Assembly (NCBI GenBank): GCA_014239895.1
Contig: JAAZXZ010000033.1
Location: 1 to 7,623, forward strand
Reading direction: 5' to 3'
DNA: 7,623 nt
Source: Flavobacteriaceae bacterium
GTDB lineage: Bacteria; Bacteroidota; Bacteroidia; Flavobacteriales; Flavobacteriaceae
Positions 1 to 7,026 of this stretch are shown one piece after another. The position numbers and the translations under genes were made by a program. A model generated the notes under the pieces. The model ran no database searches. It was not told where the DNA came from and saw nothing but the letters and a program-made list of their open reading frames with translations. Positions within the stretch are counted from its first letter, which is position 1, and every line of letters begins with the position of its first letter.

Positions 1-1464
1 ACCTATCATATTTGGAAATACCATTGCAAAAATCATTGCATCAGAAAAATCCCAAATGGAACTCATACTAGCCGCAGAACCTATTACCACAAACATGCAA
101 AAAATTAACTTGTAAGTAAGATCTGCTATTCGTCCTCTTCCAAACAAATATTTCCAAGACTGAAGACCATAATAAGACCAAGATATCATAGTTGAAACAG
201 CAAATAGAACAACTGCAATAGTTAAAAATACACCAGAGTATGGTATGTATTCAGCAAATGCTTTAGAAGTAATTCCTGCTCCTTCATAAGGTACACCATC
301 AATTAAAACTATCCCCATACCATCACCACCATATTCAAATGCTCCACCAAAATTAAAAATAATTATTACAAGAGCTGTCATTGTACAAATTACAACAGTA
401 TCAATGAAAGGTTCCAACAATGCTACTAATCCCTCAGAAGCAGAGTATTTTGTTTTTACTGCAGAGTGAGCTATTGAAGCTGATCCAACACCTGCTTCAT
501 TAGAAAAAGCAGCTCTTTTAAAACCTACCATTAAAACACCTATAAACCCTCCAACACCCATAGCTGTAGGATTAAATGCTTCTTTAATAATTAAAGCTAT
601 AGCATCATCAACCAATGAGAAATTTACAAGTAAAATATATAAACAAGCAATTAAATATAGGAGTGCCATAAAAGGAACTATTTTCTCAGTAACAGATGCT
701 ATTCTCTTAATTCCACCAATGATTATTATTCCAACTAAAATTGCCATGACAAGTCCTATGATTGCTCCAGAACTTGTACTTTCCAGTCCTAATAATTGTT
801 TCAATACAATTGTTGCTTGATTTGATTGAGCTGCATTTCCACCACCAAAAGATCCTCCAATACAAAAAATTGCAAAAAATACAGCAGCTACTTTCCCTAA
901 GGTTTTAAAGCCTTTTTCTTTTAACCCTTTTGTAAGATAATACATTGGTCCTCCATAAATTGTTCCATCATCTCCAACATCCCTATACTGTACTCCCAAA
1001 GTACATTCAACAAATTTTGATGACATTCCAATTAGACCGCAAATAATCATCCAAAATGTGGCTCCTGGACCTCCTAGAGCAATTGCAAGCGCAACACCTG
1101 CTATATTTCCATTTCCAACAGTACCTGACACTGCTGTAGCTAATGCTTGGAAGTGTGAAACCTCGCCATCACTGGAGTCTGAATCACTTTTTTCAATATC
1201 ATCATATTTTCCTCTTACTACATTAATTGAAGTCCAAAAATACCTGATATTTGGAAAACCAAAATATACTGTAAAAAAAACAGCACTTCCAATTAATAGA
1301 AGTATAACAAAAGGATAACCGGCTATTTCAAAAAATACCGTTTTACTAAAAAAGTTTGAAATTGGCGCAAATGCTTCATCAATTCGTTGATCTAAACCTT
1401 TTTCTTGTGCAAATGATACAATCGGTATTAAAACCGTCAAAAATAGTAGTTGAATTTTTTTCAT
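1..1464 (-). CDS. Sodium:alanine symporter family protein (AGCS), C-terminus cut by window edge
   Basis: This is an inner-membrane secondary transporter of the alanine/glycine:cation symporter family, which takes up alanine or glycine with Na+ (family knowledge). The frame is open from the ATG at 1464 to base 1, giving 488 residues with no stop, so the C-terminus is missing. Family hallmarks are visible: GTVGNGNIAGVALAI at residues 114-128 followed by GGPGATFW (131-138), GGPMYY (171-176) and NEAGVGSA (322-329), set among many hydrophobic helices. The N-terminus has a signal-peptide-like stretch (MKKIQLLFLTVLIPIVSFA, then QE) ahead of a soluble segment and the first transporter helix, an arrangement I recall from flavobacterial homologues. 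The start has no Shine-Dalgarno site. It lies 60 bases downstream of the PLP-enzyme stop on the same strand, with no clear terminator or promoter between, so co-transcription is possible. Family is confident; exact substrate is inferred. Confidence 0.93.
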   Translation of the reverse strand, partial: MKKIQLLFLTVLIPIVSFAQEKGLDQRIDEAFAPISNFFSKTVFFEIAGYPFVILLLIGSAVFFTVYFGFPNIRYFWTSINVVRGKYDDIEKSDSDSSDGEVSHFQALATAVSGTVGNGNIAGVALAIALGGPGATFWMIICGLIGMSSKFVECTLGVQYRDVGDDGTIYGGPMYYLTKGLKEKGFKTLGKVAAVFFAIFCIGGSFGGGNAAQSNQATIVLKQLLGLESTSSGAIIGLVMAILVGIIIIGGIKRIASVTEKIVPFMALLYLIACLYILLVNFSLVDDAIALIIKEAFNPTAMGVGGFIGVLMVGFKRAAFSNEAGVGSASIAHSAVKTKYSASEGLVALLEPFIDTVVICTMTALVIIIFNFGGAFEYGGDGMGIVLIDGVPYEGAGITSKAFAEYIPYSGVFLTIAVVLFAVSTMISWSYYGLQSWKYLFGRGRIADLTYKLIFCMFVVIGSAASMSSIWDFSDAMIFAMVFPNMIG

Positions 1465-1524
1465 AATTATTTTGGTTAATATGGGAGGCTGCAATATGAG
1501 GAAAAAAAAAGATTATTAAAAATT

Positions 1525-2505
1525 TTATTTTAAATATCCCATTTCTTTCATCCACTCATCATTATAAATCTTATCAATATATCTACTTCCATGATCATGA
1601 AAAAGGACAACTACAATATCATCCTTAGTAAAATGTTCTGCTAGTTGTAATACTCCCTTAACAGCAGAACCGGCAGAATTTCCAAGAAACATTGCTTCTT
1701 TACTAACAAGTTCTCTGCAATATAAAGCGGCATCCTTGTCCGTAACCTTAGTAAACCCATCAATTATATCAAAATCTATATTTTCAGGGATCATGTCCTC
1801 ACCTATACCTTCCGTTTTATAAGGATAAATTTCATCCTTATCAAAAATACCTGTTTCATGGAATTTCTTAAGAACAGACCCATATGCATCAACACCCCAA
1901 ACCTTTATATTAGGGTTCATCTCTTTTAAATATTTACCAATTCCAGAGATTGAACCTCCAGTACCAACACCCACTACAAAATGAGTGATCTTACCTTCTG
2001 TTTGTTTCCATATTTCTGGTCCTGTAGACTCATAATGTGCTTTAGTATTGCTTGGATTATCATATTGATTTACATACCATGAATTGGGAATTTCTTCTGA
2101 CAATTTTTTAGAGACAGAGTAATATGACCTTTCATCTTCAGCATCTACATCTGTAGGGCAAACAATTACTTTTGCTCCAAAAACTCTTAATGCATTAAGT
2201 TTTCCTTTGGACTGTTTGTCTGATGCTACAAATATGCACTTATATCCTTTATTAATAGCTACAATGGCTAATCCCATTCCCGTATTTCCTGAAGTTCCTT
2301 CAATTATAGTTCCTCCAGGTTTTAATAATCCTTTTTTTTCAGCATCATCAATCATTGTAAGAGCTATCCTATCTTTAACAGAATTCCCCGGATTAAAAGT
2401 CTCATATTTGGCAAGTACTGTACATGGAAGATCTTTTACAATATCATTTAATTTGATAAGAGGAGTGTTCCCAATAGTTTGTAAAATATTCTCAAAAAAT
2501 TGCAT
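1525..2505 (-). CDS. PLP-dependent cystathionine beta-synthase / cysteine synthase family protein
   Basis: This is a fold-type II PLP enzyme of cytosolic sulfur amino-acid metabolism, 326 residues, complete. The Schiff-base lysine is K44 in NPGNSVKDR (38-46). EGTSGNTG (69-76) forms the substrate/carboxylate loop and GVGTGGS (179-185) the PLP phosphate-binding loop. EGIGEDMIP (232-240), GNSAGS (275-280, with the serine expected to contact the PLP ring nitrogen) and a C-terminal DEWMKEMGYL segment resemble the catalytic core of cystathionine beta-synthase more than classical CysK, whose equivalent loop is GISSGA. There is no N-terminal heme-binding extension and no C-terminal CBS-domain (Bateman) pair. 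It could condense serine with homocysteine, or O-acetylserine with sulfide; sequence alone does not decide. It follows the ABC permease by 41 bases and may have its own promoter in that gap (2522-2529). The ATG at 2505 starts the canonical N-terminus just before IGNTPL (11-16). Confidence 0.93.
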   Translation of the reverse strand: MQFFENILQTIGNTPLIKLNDIVKDLPCTVLAKYETFNPGNSVKDRIALTMIDDAEKKGLLKPGGTIIEGTSGNTGMGLAIVAINKGYKCIFVASDKQSKGKLNALRVFGAKVIVCPTDVDAEDERSYYSVSKKLSEEIPNSWYVNQYDNPSNTKAHYESTGPEIWKQTEGKITHFVVGVGTGGSISGIGKYLKEMNPNIKVWGVDAYGSVLKKFHETGIFDKDEIYPYKTEGIGEDMIPENIDFDIIDGFTKVTDKDAALYCRELVSKEAMFLGNSAGSAVKGVLQLAEHFTKDDIVVVLFHDHGSRYIDKIYNDEWMKEMGYLK

Positions 2506-2521
2506 TGAAATTTATTTTGTT

Positions 2522-2529
2522 CAAAGATA
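2522..2529 (-). promoter_or_regulatory. Candidate Bacteroidota -7 promoter element before the PLP-enzyme gene
   Basis: Read on the minus strand, TATCTTTG matches the Bacteroidota sigma-factor -7 consensus TAnnTTTG exactly. It lies in the 41-base gap between the permease stop and the PLP-enzyme ATG, 16 bases upstream of the start codon, which would give a leader of only about 10 bases. I see no good TTG -33 element at the usual distance. In DNA this AT-rich such a match is not rare, so this is a candidate only. Confidence 0.35.
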
Positions 2530-2546
2530 TATCATGCATTTGATTA

Positions 2547-3776
2547 TTATTGGTATTTAACAGCTTTTGTTGGTGAAATATTTGAAATTAATGAAGAAGG
2601 CAATATTATAACCAAAAAGCAGATTATAAATGTTATAATATTCAGCAATATAATATAATAGAAATCAACATATACCGGTACACTTGAAACGTAGTAAATT
2701 TCAGAATCGAGAGAAATAAGTTCATATTTTTTTTGAAGATAAATTAAAATCAATCCTATTGAATTGCCAATCAATAAGCCTACACCAACTATGTATAAAG
2801 AATTATATATAAAAAATTTTCTTAAACTATAATTTGTACTTCCTAGGCTCTTTAATATTCCTATCATATTTGTTCTCTCAAGTATTAGTACAATTAAAAC
2901 TGTAATTATATTTATTGAAGCTACTATAATCATTATAACTATAATTGCAATCATATTTTTATCAAAAAGCTTTATCCAATCAAAAATTGAGTAATATTTA
3001 TCTCTTACACTTTGAGCATTAATAGTTGAAGGTGTACTAGAATAAATTGTTTGAGTTAAAGAATCAAGATTCTCATAATCATCAATAAAAACTTCCAAGT
3101 TTCCTATTTGATTATCATTCCATTTATTGATTTTTTGTACATGTGAAATATCACCAATAATATATTTACTGTCCAATTCATTAAATCCAGATGAGAAAAT
3201 ACCAGTAATTTCAAATTTTCTAATAGCTGAAGATTCGGAGTTTCTAGAAAACAACATTTGAAAGCTATCCCCGACCTCCAAGTTTAATCTATTTGCCAAT
3301 AATTTTGATATTAGTATTTGATTAGAAATTAAATTTGAAATATTTGGAAAATTGCCTTCGATTAAAAACTTTTGAATTCTTTCCCAATTATAATCTTGAT
3401 CAACTCCTTTAAAAAACACACCATCAAAATCTTTTTTTGTTCGAACTAGTCCAAACTTAGTAGCAATTTTCTGAACACTAACTACCCCGTTAGTATTACT
3501 AAGATTAGTATAGAGATCTTCGTCAAAATCTAATGGAATAGATGAATCTTCATAATTTGTAGTTTGAAAATTATAAATTGAAATATCTCCATTAAATGCT
3601 GATATTTTATTCTTAATTTCATATTGCATGCCCAAACCTGTTGCAATAGAAATTAACATAACTATAACTCCTAAAGCAATGGCAATAATTCCGATTTTTA
3701 TTATTGGGCCTGAAATACTACTTTTATAGGGCTTTGTAGTTATGATTCTTTTCGCTAAAAAATATTCGAAATTCAA
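2547..3776 (-). CDS. FtsX-like / LolC-LolE-type ABC transporter permease, TTG start
   Basis: This is an inner-membrane permease of the MacB/LolE/FtsX superfamily, 409 residues, complete. The layout is typical: a short cytoplasmic N-terminus (NFEYFLAKRI), TM1 at about 25-48, a large periplasmic domain (about 50-270, MacB_PCD-like), then three helices at about 275-299, 326-348 and 372-393. The conserved cytoplasmic ERTNMIGILKSLG segment (300-312) follows TM2, and the protein ends SPTKAVKYQ. Members work with a LolD/MacB-type ATPase, most often to release lipoproteins from the inner membrane; that role is inferred. The first codon is TTG at 3776-3774, because an in-frame TAA lies two codons upstream and the next Met (residue 40) falls inside TM1. 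The start is 9 bases from the divergent namZ start. The nearby ATPase at 5028 looks like FtsE rather than LolD and is in another operon, so partnership is unlikely though not excluded. Confidence 0.9.
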   Translation of the reverse strand: MNFEYFLAKRIITTKPYKSSISGPIIKIGIIAIALGVIVMLISIATGLGMQYEIKNKISAFNGDISIYNFQTTNYEDSSIPLDFDEDLYTNLSNTNGVVSVQKIATKFGLVRTKKDFDGVFFKGVDQDYNWERIQKFLIEGNFPNISNLISNQILISKLLANRLNLEVGDSFQMLFSRNSESSAIRKFEITGIFSSGFNELDSKYIIGDISHVQKINKWNDNQIGNLEVFIDDYENLDSLTQTIYSSTPSTINAQSVRDKYYSIFDWIKLFDKNMIAIIVIMIIVASINIITVLIVLILERTNMIGILKSLGSTNYSLRKFFIYNSLYIVGVGLLIGNSIGLILIYLQKKYELISLDSEIYYVSSVPVYVDFYYIILLNIITFIICFLVIILPSSLISNISPTKAVKYQ

Positions 3777-3785
3777 AATTTAAAT

Positions 3786-5018
3786 ATGCAATTAATTTAC
3801 TTTATAAGATACTTATTAATAGTAACAATATTTCAATCAAATATATGCAATATTCATTCGATTAACATAGAGAACAAGAATAAAAAAAGTGAAATTACTA
3901 CTGGGGATATTATTGTTGGAGCCAATCAAATATCCAGATATATAGATTATATAAATAAAAAAAATATTGGCATTGTAGCCAATCATACAAGTGTCATTTT
4001 TAAAAAGGATAATAGCTATACCCATCTAGTTGATTCACTTCTTTCATTAAATATCAATATTTCAAAAATATTTACACCAGAACATGGATATAAAGGTGAA
4101 AATTATAATGGTGAAAACGTCACAAATAAAGTGGATCAAAATACAGGTCTAGAAATCATTTCACTTCACGGAAAGGATAGAGAATATGGGAAAATATCAG
4201 ATAATGATTTAATTGATATTGATTTGATGATATTTGATATCCAAGATGTTGGTACGCGTTTCTATACACATATATCTACTTTACATTATGTAATGGAGGC
4301 CTGTGCACGAAATAATATTCCATTACTGGTTTTTGACAGGCCAAATCCAAACGGAAATTATATTGACGGGCCGGTACTTGAAAATGAAAATAAAAGTTTT
4401 GTTGGAATGCATCCTGTTCCTATAGTATATGGAATGACCATTGGAGAATATGCTCAAATGATAAATGGAGAAAGTTGGTTAAATACCAAGGTAAAATGCA
4501 ATCTAAAAGTTATAAAAATCTTAAATTATGAACATGACTATAATTATAGCTTATTGATAAAACCTTCCCCAAATTTACCTAATGACAGATCAATATCTCT
4601 TTATCCATCTCTTTGCTTATTTGAGGGAACCAATGTAAGTGTGGGACGTGGCACGACAAATCAATTCCAAGTCATTGGGAGCCCATATTTAGATCAAAAA
4701 ATTTATTCTTTTACATTTACCCCAAAACCAAACCAAGGTTCAAAATATCCTCCTCATAATAATAAAAAATGCTATGGATTAGACCTAAGAGATAATTTGT
4801 TAGAAAAGAAATTTAATCTAAGTTATATTATTGATGCATATAAAAACACAACAAATAAAAGTGAGTTCTTTAATGATTATTTTATAAAACTCTCCGGAAC
4901 AAAAGATCTTAAAAATCAAATTATAAACAACACATCAGAGGAAATTATTAGAAAAAGCTGGAAAGATAAAATAGATGAATTCAAATTAATAAGAAAGAAA
5001 TACTTAATTTATAAATAA
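3786..5018 (+). CDS. namZ: Exo-beta-N-acetylmuramidase NamZ (DUF1343 family)
   Basis: This is a DUF1343/GH171 family protein, 410 residues and full length. Characterised members remove terminal N-acetylmuramic acid from the non-reducing end of peptidoglycan fragments, supporting cell-wall recycling. Visible conserved blocks are GIVANHTS (62-69), IFTPEHG (95-101, whose glutamate E99 is a likely active-site residue), FDIQDVGTRFYT (150-161), FDRPNPNG (183-190), PSPNLPND, EGTNVSVGRGTT (280-291) and the C-terminal GLDLR and RKSWKDKIDEF segments. A hydrophobic stretch at residues 3-16 behind Arg8 suggests Sec export to the periplasm. C21 is not in a convincing lipobox (SNIC), so a lipoprotein is not supported. 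The ATG at 3786 is effectively forced, because the next in-frame Met is residue 148. ftsE follows after 9 bases, so they are probably co-transcribed. The promoter must lie inside the divergent permease gene. The family is certain; the precise enzymatic activity is inferred. Confidence 0.92.
   Translation: MQLIYFIRYLLIVTIFQSNICNIHSINIENKNKKSEITTGDIIVGANQISRYIDYINKKNIGIVANHTSVIFKKDNSYTHLVDSLLSLNINISKIFTPEHGYKGENYNGENVTNKVDQNTGLEIISLHGKDREYGKISDNDLIDIDLMIFDIQDVGTRFYTHISTLHYVMEACARNNIPLLVFDRPNPNGNYIDGPVLENENKSFVGMHPVPIVYGMTIGEYAQMINGESWLNTKVKCNLKVIKILNYEHDYNYSLLIKPSPNLPNDRSISLYPSLCLFEGTNVSVGRGTTNQFQVIGSPYLDQKIYSFTFTPKPNQGSKYPPHNNKKCYGLDLRDNLLEKKFNLSYIIDAYKNTTNKSEFFNDYFIKLSGTKDLKNQIINNTSEEIIRKSWKDKIDEFKLIRKKYLIYK
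3838..3845 (-). promoter_or_regulatory. Candidate -7 promoter element for the divergent permease gene, inside namZ
   Basis: On the minus strand TATATTTG matches TAnnTTTG exactly. It lies within the namZ signal-peptide codons, about 60 bases upstream of the permease TTG start. Since only 9 bases separate the two divergent start codons, a permease promoter is expected to lie here, inside namZ. No clear TTG -33 element is seen and the region is extremely AT-rich, so a chance match is possible. Confidence 0.3.
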
Positions 5019-5027
5019 ATTTTTTAA

Positions 5028-5732
5028 ATGGATAAATCAATTTTAGCACTAAATAATGTTTCAATTATTCAAGATGATAAGCAGGTACTAACCGAAGTTA
5101 ATATTGAAATTAACAGCGGAGAATTTGTTTATATAATTGGTAGAACTGGTAGCGGAAAAACCAGTTTAATAAAAAGTTTGTATGCAGATTTAAAGCTTAA
5201 TGGCGGAACAGGATCAGTTGTTGATGTTGAGTTAAAGAATTTAGAAGACAATAAAATACCTTTACTTAGGAGGAAATTGGGAATTGTCTTTCAGGATTTT
5301 AAACTTCTTAGTGATAGAAGCGTAGCTGAAAATCTAAAATTCGTATTAAAAGCTACAGGATGGAATGATGAATCTAAAATAAATTCTAGAATAATAGAAG
5401 TTCTTGAAAAAGTTCACATTGAAAAATTAATAAATAAATTTACTGGTCAATTATCAGGAGGTGAGCAACAAAAAGTAGCAATTGCAAGAGCGCTTCTTAA
5501 TAACCCCGAACTAATTATAGCTGATGAGCCTACTGGAAATCTTGATCCAAAAACTAGCATAGAAGTAATGGAGGTCTTAATGGAGCTAAATGAAAAAGGG
5601 AATACAATTTTAATGGCAACACACGATTTTATTTTAATTGACAAATTTCCAAATAGAACATATATATGTGAGTCAGGTAAAATTGTTGAAATTGATATAA
5701 GAAATAAAAATATTAATACAATCTATAAATGA
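5028..5732 (+). CDS. ftsE: Cell-division ABC ATPase FtsE
   Basis: This is a cytoplasmic ABC ATPase of 234 residues with every catalytic motif intact: Walker A GRTGSGKT (38-45), Q-loop Gln89 in VFQDFKLL, signature LSGGEQQ (142-148), Walker B LIIADE (162-167), D-loop GNLD (170-173) and H-loop His199 in MATHD. The short single-domain length, the RRKLGIVFQDFKLL block and the PTGNLDP block are characteristic of FtsE. FtsE pairs with the membrane protein FtsX to couple ATP hydrolysis to periplasmic cell-wall hydrolase activation at the divisome. No ftsX lies beside it here; a separate location is usual in Bacteroidota as far as I recall. It begins 9 bases after namZ in an A/T-rich leader without a Shine-Dalgarno site. 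Its TGA overlaps the ATG of the glycosyltransferase gene by 4 bases (ATGA). A LolD-like role with the divergent permease is the main alternative, considered less likely. Confidence 0.9.
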   Translation: MDKSILALNNVSIIQDDKQVLTEVNIEINSGEFVYIIGRTGSGKTSLIKSLYADLKLNGGTGSVVDVELKNLEDNKIPLLRRKLGIVFQDFKLLSDRSVAENLKFVLKATGWNDESKINSRIIEVLEKVHIEKLINKFTGQLSGGEQQKVAIARALLNNPELIIADEPTGNLDPKTSIEVMEVLMELNEKGNTILMATHDFILIDKFPNRTYICESGKIVEIDIRNKNINTIYK

Positions 5733-6604
5733 TATCTGTCTTAATTCCATGCTATGATTTTAATGCTCTTCCACTTGTTAAAAGACTTGAAAAGGAAGCA
5801 TTGACCCTAGGTATTGCTTATGAGATTGTATGTATAGATGATGGATCATTTTCACCCTTAAATGAAAAAAATCAACAAATAAATGCGTTAACAAATTGCC
5901 TGTTTATTGAAAGCAAAAAAAATATTGGAAGAATAGCAAACAGAAAATTACTTTCAGATAAAGCTCAGTATAATTCACTCCTATTTATTGATGTTGATAC
6001 CATGCCAAAAAATGAAAAGTTTTTAGAAACTTATTTAAGTCATATAAATAAAACAGATGCCGTTTTTGGTGGGGTTTTTTACAATAAAGAAAGTTTTAGT
6101 CAGAATAATTCATTGAGATTTACTTTTGGCAAAAAAAGAGAACAAGTCCCCTCAAAAAAAAGAATGAGTAACCCTTATAAATATATTATCTCATCAAATT
6201 ACATGATTAATAAATCAATTTTTGATGAGATAGAAGTTCCTGCAGATATTAATGGATATGGTCTAGACTATTTTTTTGGAGCTCAACTAAAGACAAATAA
6301 TGTTCATATAACTCATATAGATAATGAAGTCTTTCATCTTGGATTAGATGATAATAATAAATTTCTAGAAAAAACTAGATCAGCCCTTGATAATTTAAAA
6401 TATATGAACAACAATAATTACATTAAAAAACATGATATCTCAATCTTAAAAGCTTATAATTTTCTAAAAATATTATTATTAGAGAAAATGTATTATGCAA
6501 TGGTTAAGACTATAAATAATAAAATCGAGACAAATTTAGTTAGCAAAAAGCCAAGTCTTTTTGCCTTCGACTTATATAGGTTAGCATATCTATGTAAAGA
6601 CTAA
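5729..6604 (+). CDS. Family 2 glycosyltransferase (GT-A fold)
   Basis: This is a probable inverting, nucleotide-sugar-dependent glycosyltransferase, 291 residues, complete. It starts MISVLIPCYDF, a standard GT2 first beta-strand. It has CIDDGS (35-40) for nucleotide binding, KNIGRIANR (64-72) and the metal-binding DxD motif as FIDVDTMP (86-93). A later GYGLDYFFGAQL stretch occupies the place of the usual acidic catalytic-base motif. No transmembrane segment is evident, so it is likely cytosolic or peripheral. Its ATG overlaps the ftsE stop in an ATGA junction, indicating translational coupling and one operon with namZ and ftsE. Donor and acceptor cannot be read from the sequence; the neighbours suggest a cell-envelope glycan, which is inference. 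The gene ends 2 bases before the convergent ketoisomerase stop codon, and I see no GC-rich hairpin there. Confidence 0.88.
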   Translation: MISVLIPCYDFNALPLVKRLEKEALTLGIAYEIVCIDDGSFSPLNEKNQQINALTNCLFIESKKNIGRIANRKLLSDKAQYNSLLFIDVDTMPKNEKFLETYLSHINKTDAVFGGVFYNKESFSQNNSLRFTFGKKREQVPSKKRMSNPYKYIISSNYMINKSIFDEIEVPADINGYGLDYFFGAQLKTNNVHITHIDNEVFHLGLDDNNKFLEKTRSALDNLKYMNNNNYIKKHDISILKAYNFLKILLLEKMYYAMVKTINNKIETNLVSKKPSLFAFDLYRLAYLCKD

Positions 6605-6606
6605 AT

Positions 6607-7026
6607 TTATTGTTTTTTGTAATTAAGAAAAGTATTATAATCTCTGAAATAATCACTTTCATCAAAGAATTCTGAAGCTAAAACTAAACAAACTGATCCT
6701 GCTGAGAAATTATCCATTTCTCTCCATATGCCACTCGGAATAAGAAGTCCCTGATTAGGTTTGTTTAACATAACCTTTTTATTATTTGACCCATCATCAA
6801 TTTTAACTTCAAAGCTTCCACTCAATGCTATCATAAACTGAATTAAATTTTTATGAGCATGTCCTCCACGAAATGCATCACTAGGAACATCATATAGATA
6901 ATACACCCTTTTTATTTCAAATGGAACTATTGATTTTTCTATAACAGAAAGTTTTCCCCTTCCCTCCTCGTCAATAATCTTAGGAATAGAAATTATTTCA
7001 ACATCATCAATGGATCTGTTTTTCAT
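6607..7026 (-). CDS. dTDP-4-dehydro-6-deoxyglucose 3,4-ketoisomerase (FdtA/QdtA-like cupin)
   Basis: This is a 139-residue single-domain cupin of the FdtA/QdtA/WxcM-like family. Members move the keto group of dTDP-4-keto-6-deoxy-D-glucose from C4 to C3, the step leading to 3-amino-3,6-dideoxysugars (Fuc3NAc, Qui3NAc) in O-antigens, S-layer glycans and capsules. The family signature is visible as RVYYLYDVP (40-48) followed by RGGHAHK (53-59), in which the two histidines H56 and H58 form the active-site HxH pair. It is followed by QFMIALSGSFEV, LLIPSGIWREM and a SEFFDESDYFRDYNTF ending, at normal family length. Which C4 stereochemistry results (galacto for FdtA, gluco for QdtA) cannot be told. 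Its ATG overlaps the TGA of the upstream glycosyltransferase (ATGA), so they are co-transcribed. No aminotransferase (FdtB) or acetyltransferase (FdtC) follows; if present they must lie beyond the right edge. Confidence 0.88.
   Translation of the reverse strand: MKNRSIDDVEIISIPKIIDEEGRGKLSVIEKSIVPFEIKRVYYLYDVPSDAFRGGHAHKNLIQFMIALSGSFEVKIDDGSNNKKVMLNKPNQGLLIPSGIWREMDNFSAGSVCLVLASEFFDESDYFRDYNTFLNYKKQ

Noticed and set aside
1058..1318. Plus-strand open frame of 86 codons
   Set aside because: It lies antisense within the alanine symporter gene, whose conserved motifs are encoded on the minus strand; its composition (proline/serine-rich) is that of a shadow frame.
1481..1519. Tiny plus-strand ORF (12 codons) in the 1465-1524 gap, with an imperfect direct repeat AATATGGGAGG / AATATGAGG
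   Set aside because: It is too short, on the opposite strand from both flanking genes, and dominated by an A-run; nothing supports translation or a function for the repeat.
1496..1524. T-run after the PLP-enzyme stop (minus strand) as a possible intrinsic terminator
   Set aside because: There is a run of nine T, but no convincing GC-containing stem precedes it.
2207..2560. Plus-strand open frame of 117 codons
   Set aside because: It is antisense to the PLP-enzyme gene, including its PLP-binding motifs, and runs into the permease end; no recognisable domain.
3786..3850. NamZ as a lipoprotein with lipidated C21
   Set aside because: The residues before the cysteine (Ser-Asn-Ile) do not fit the lipobox, which normally has a small residue at -1.
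3837..4025. Minus-strand 62-codon frame, hydrophobic
   Set aside because: It is antisense to the start of namZ; the hydrophobicity follows from AT-rich sequence and it has no independent support.
5447..5644. Minus-strand 65-codon frame
   Set aside because: It is antisense to the signature, Walker B and H-loop region of ftsE, hence a shadow.
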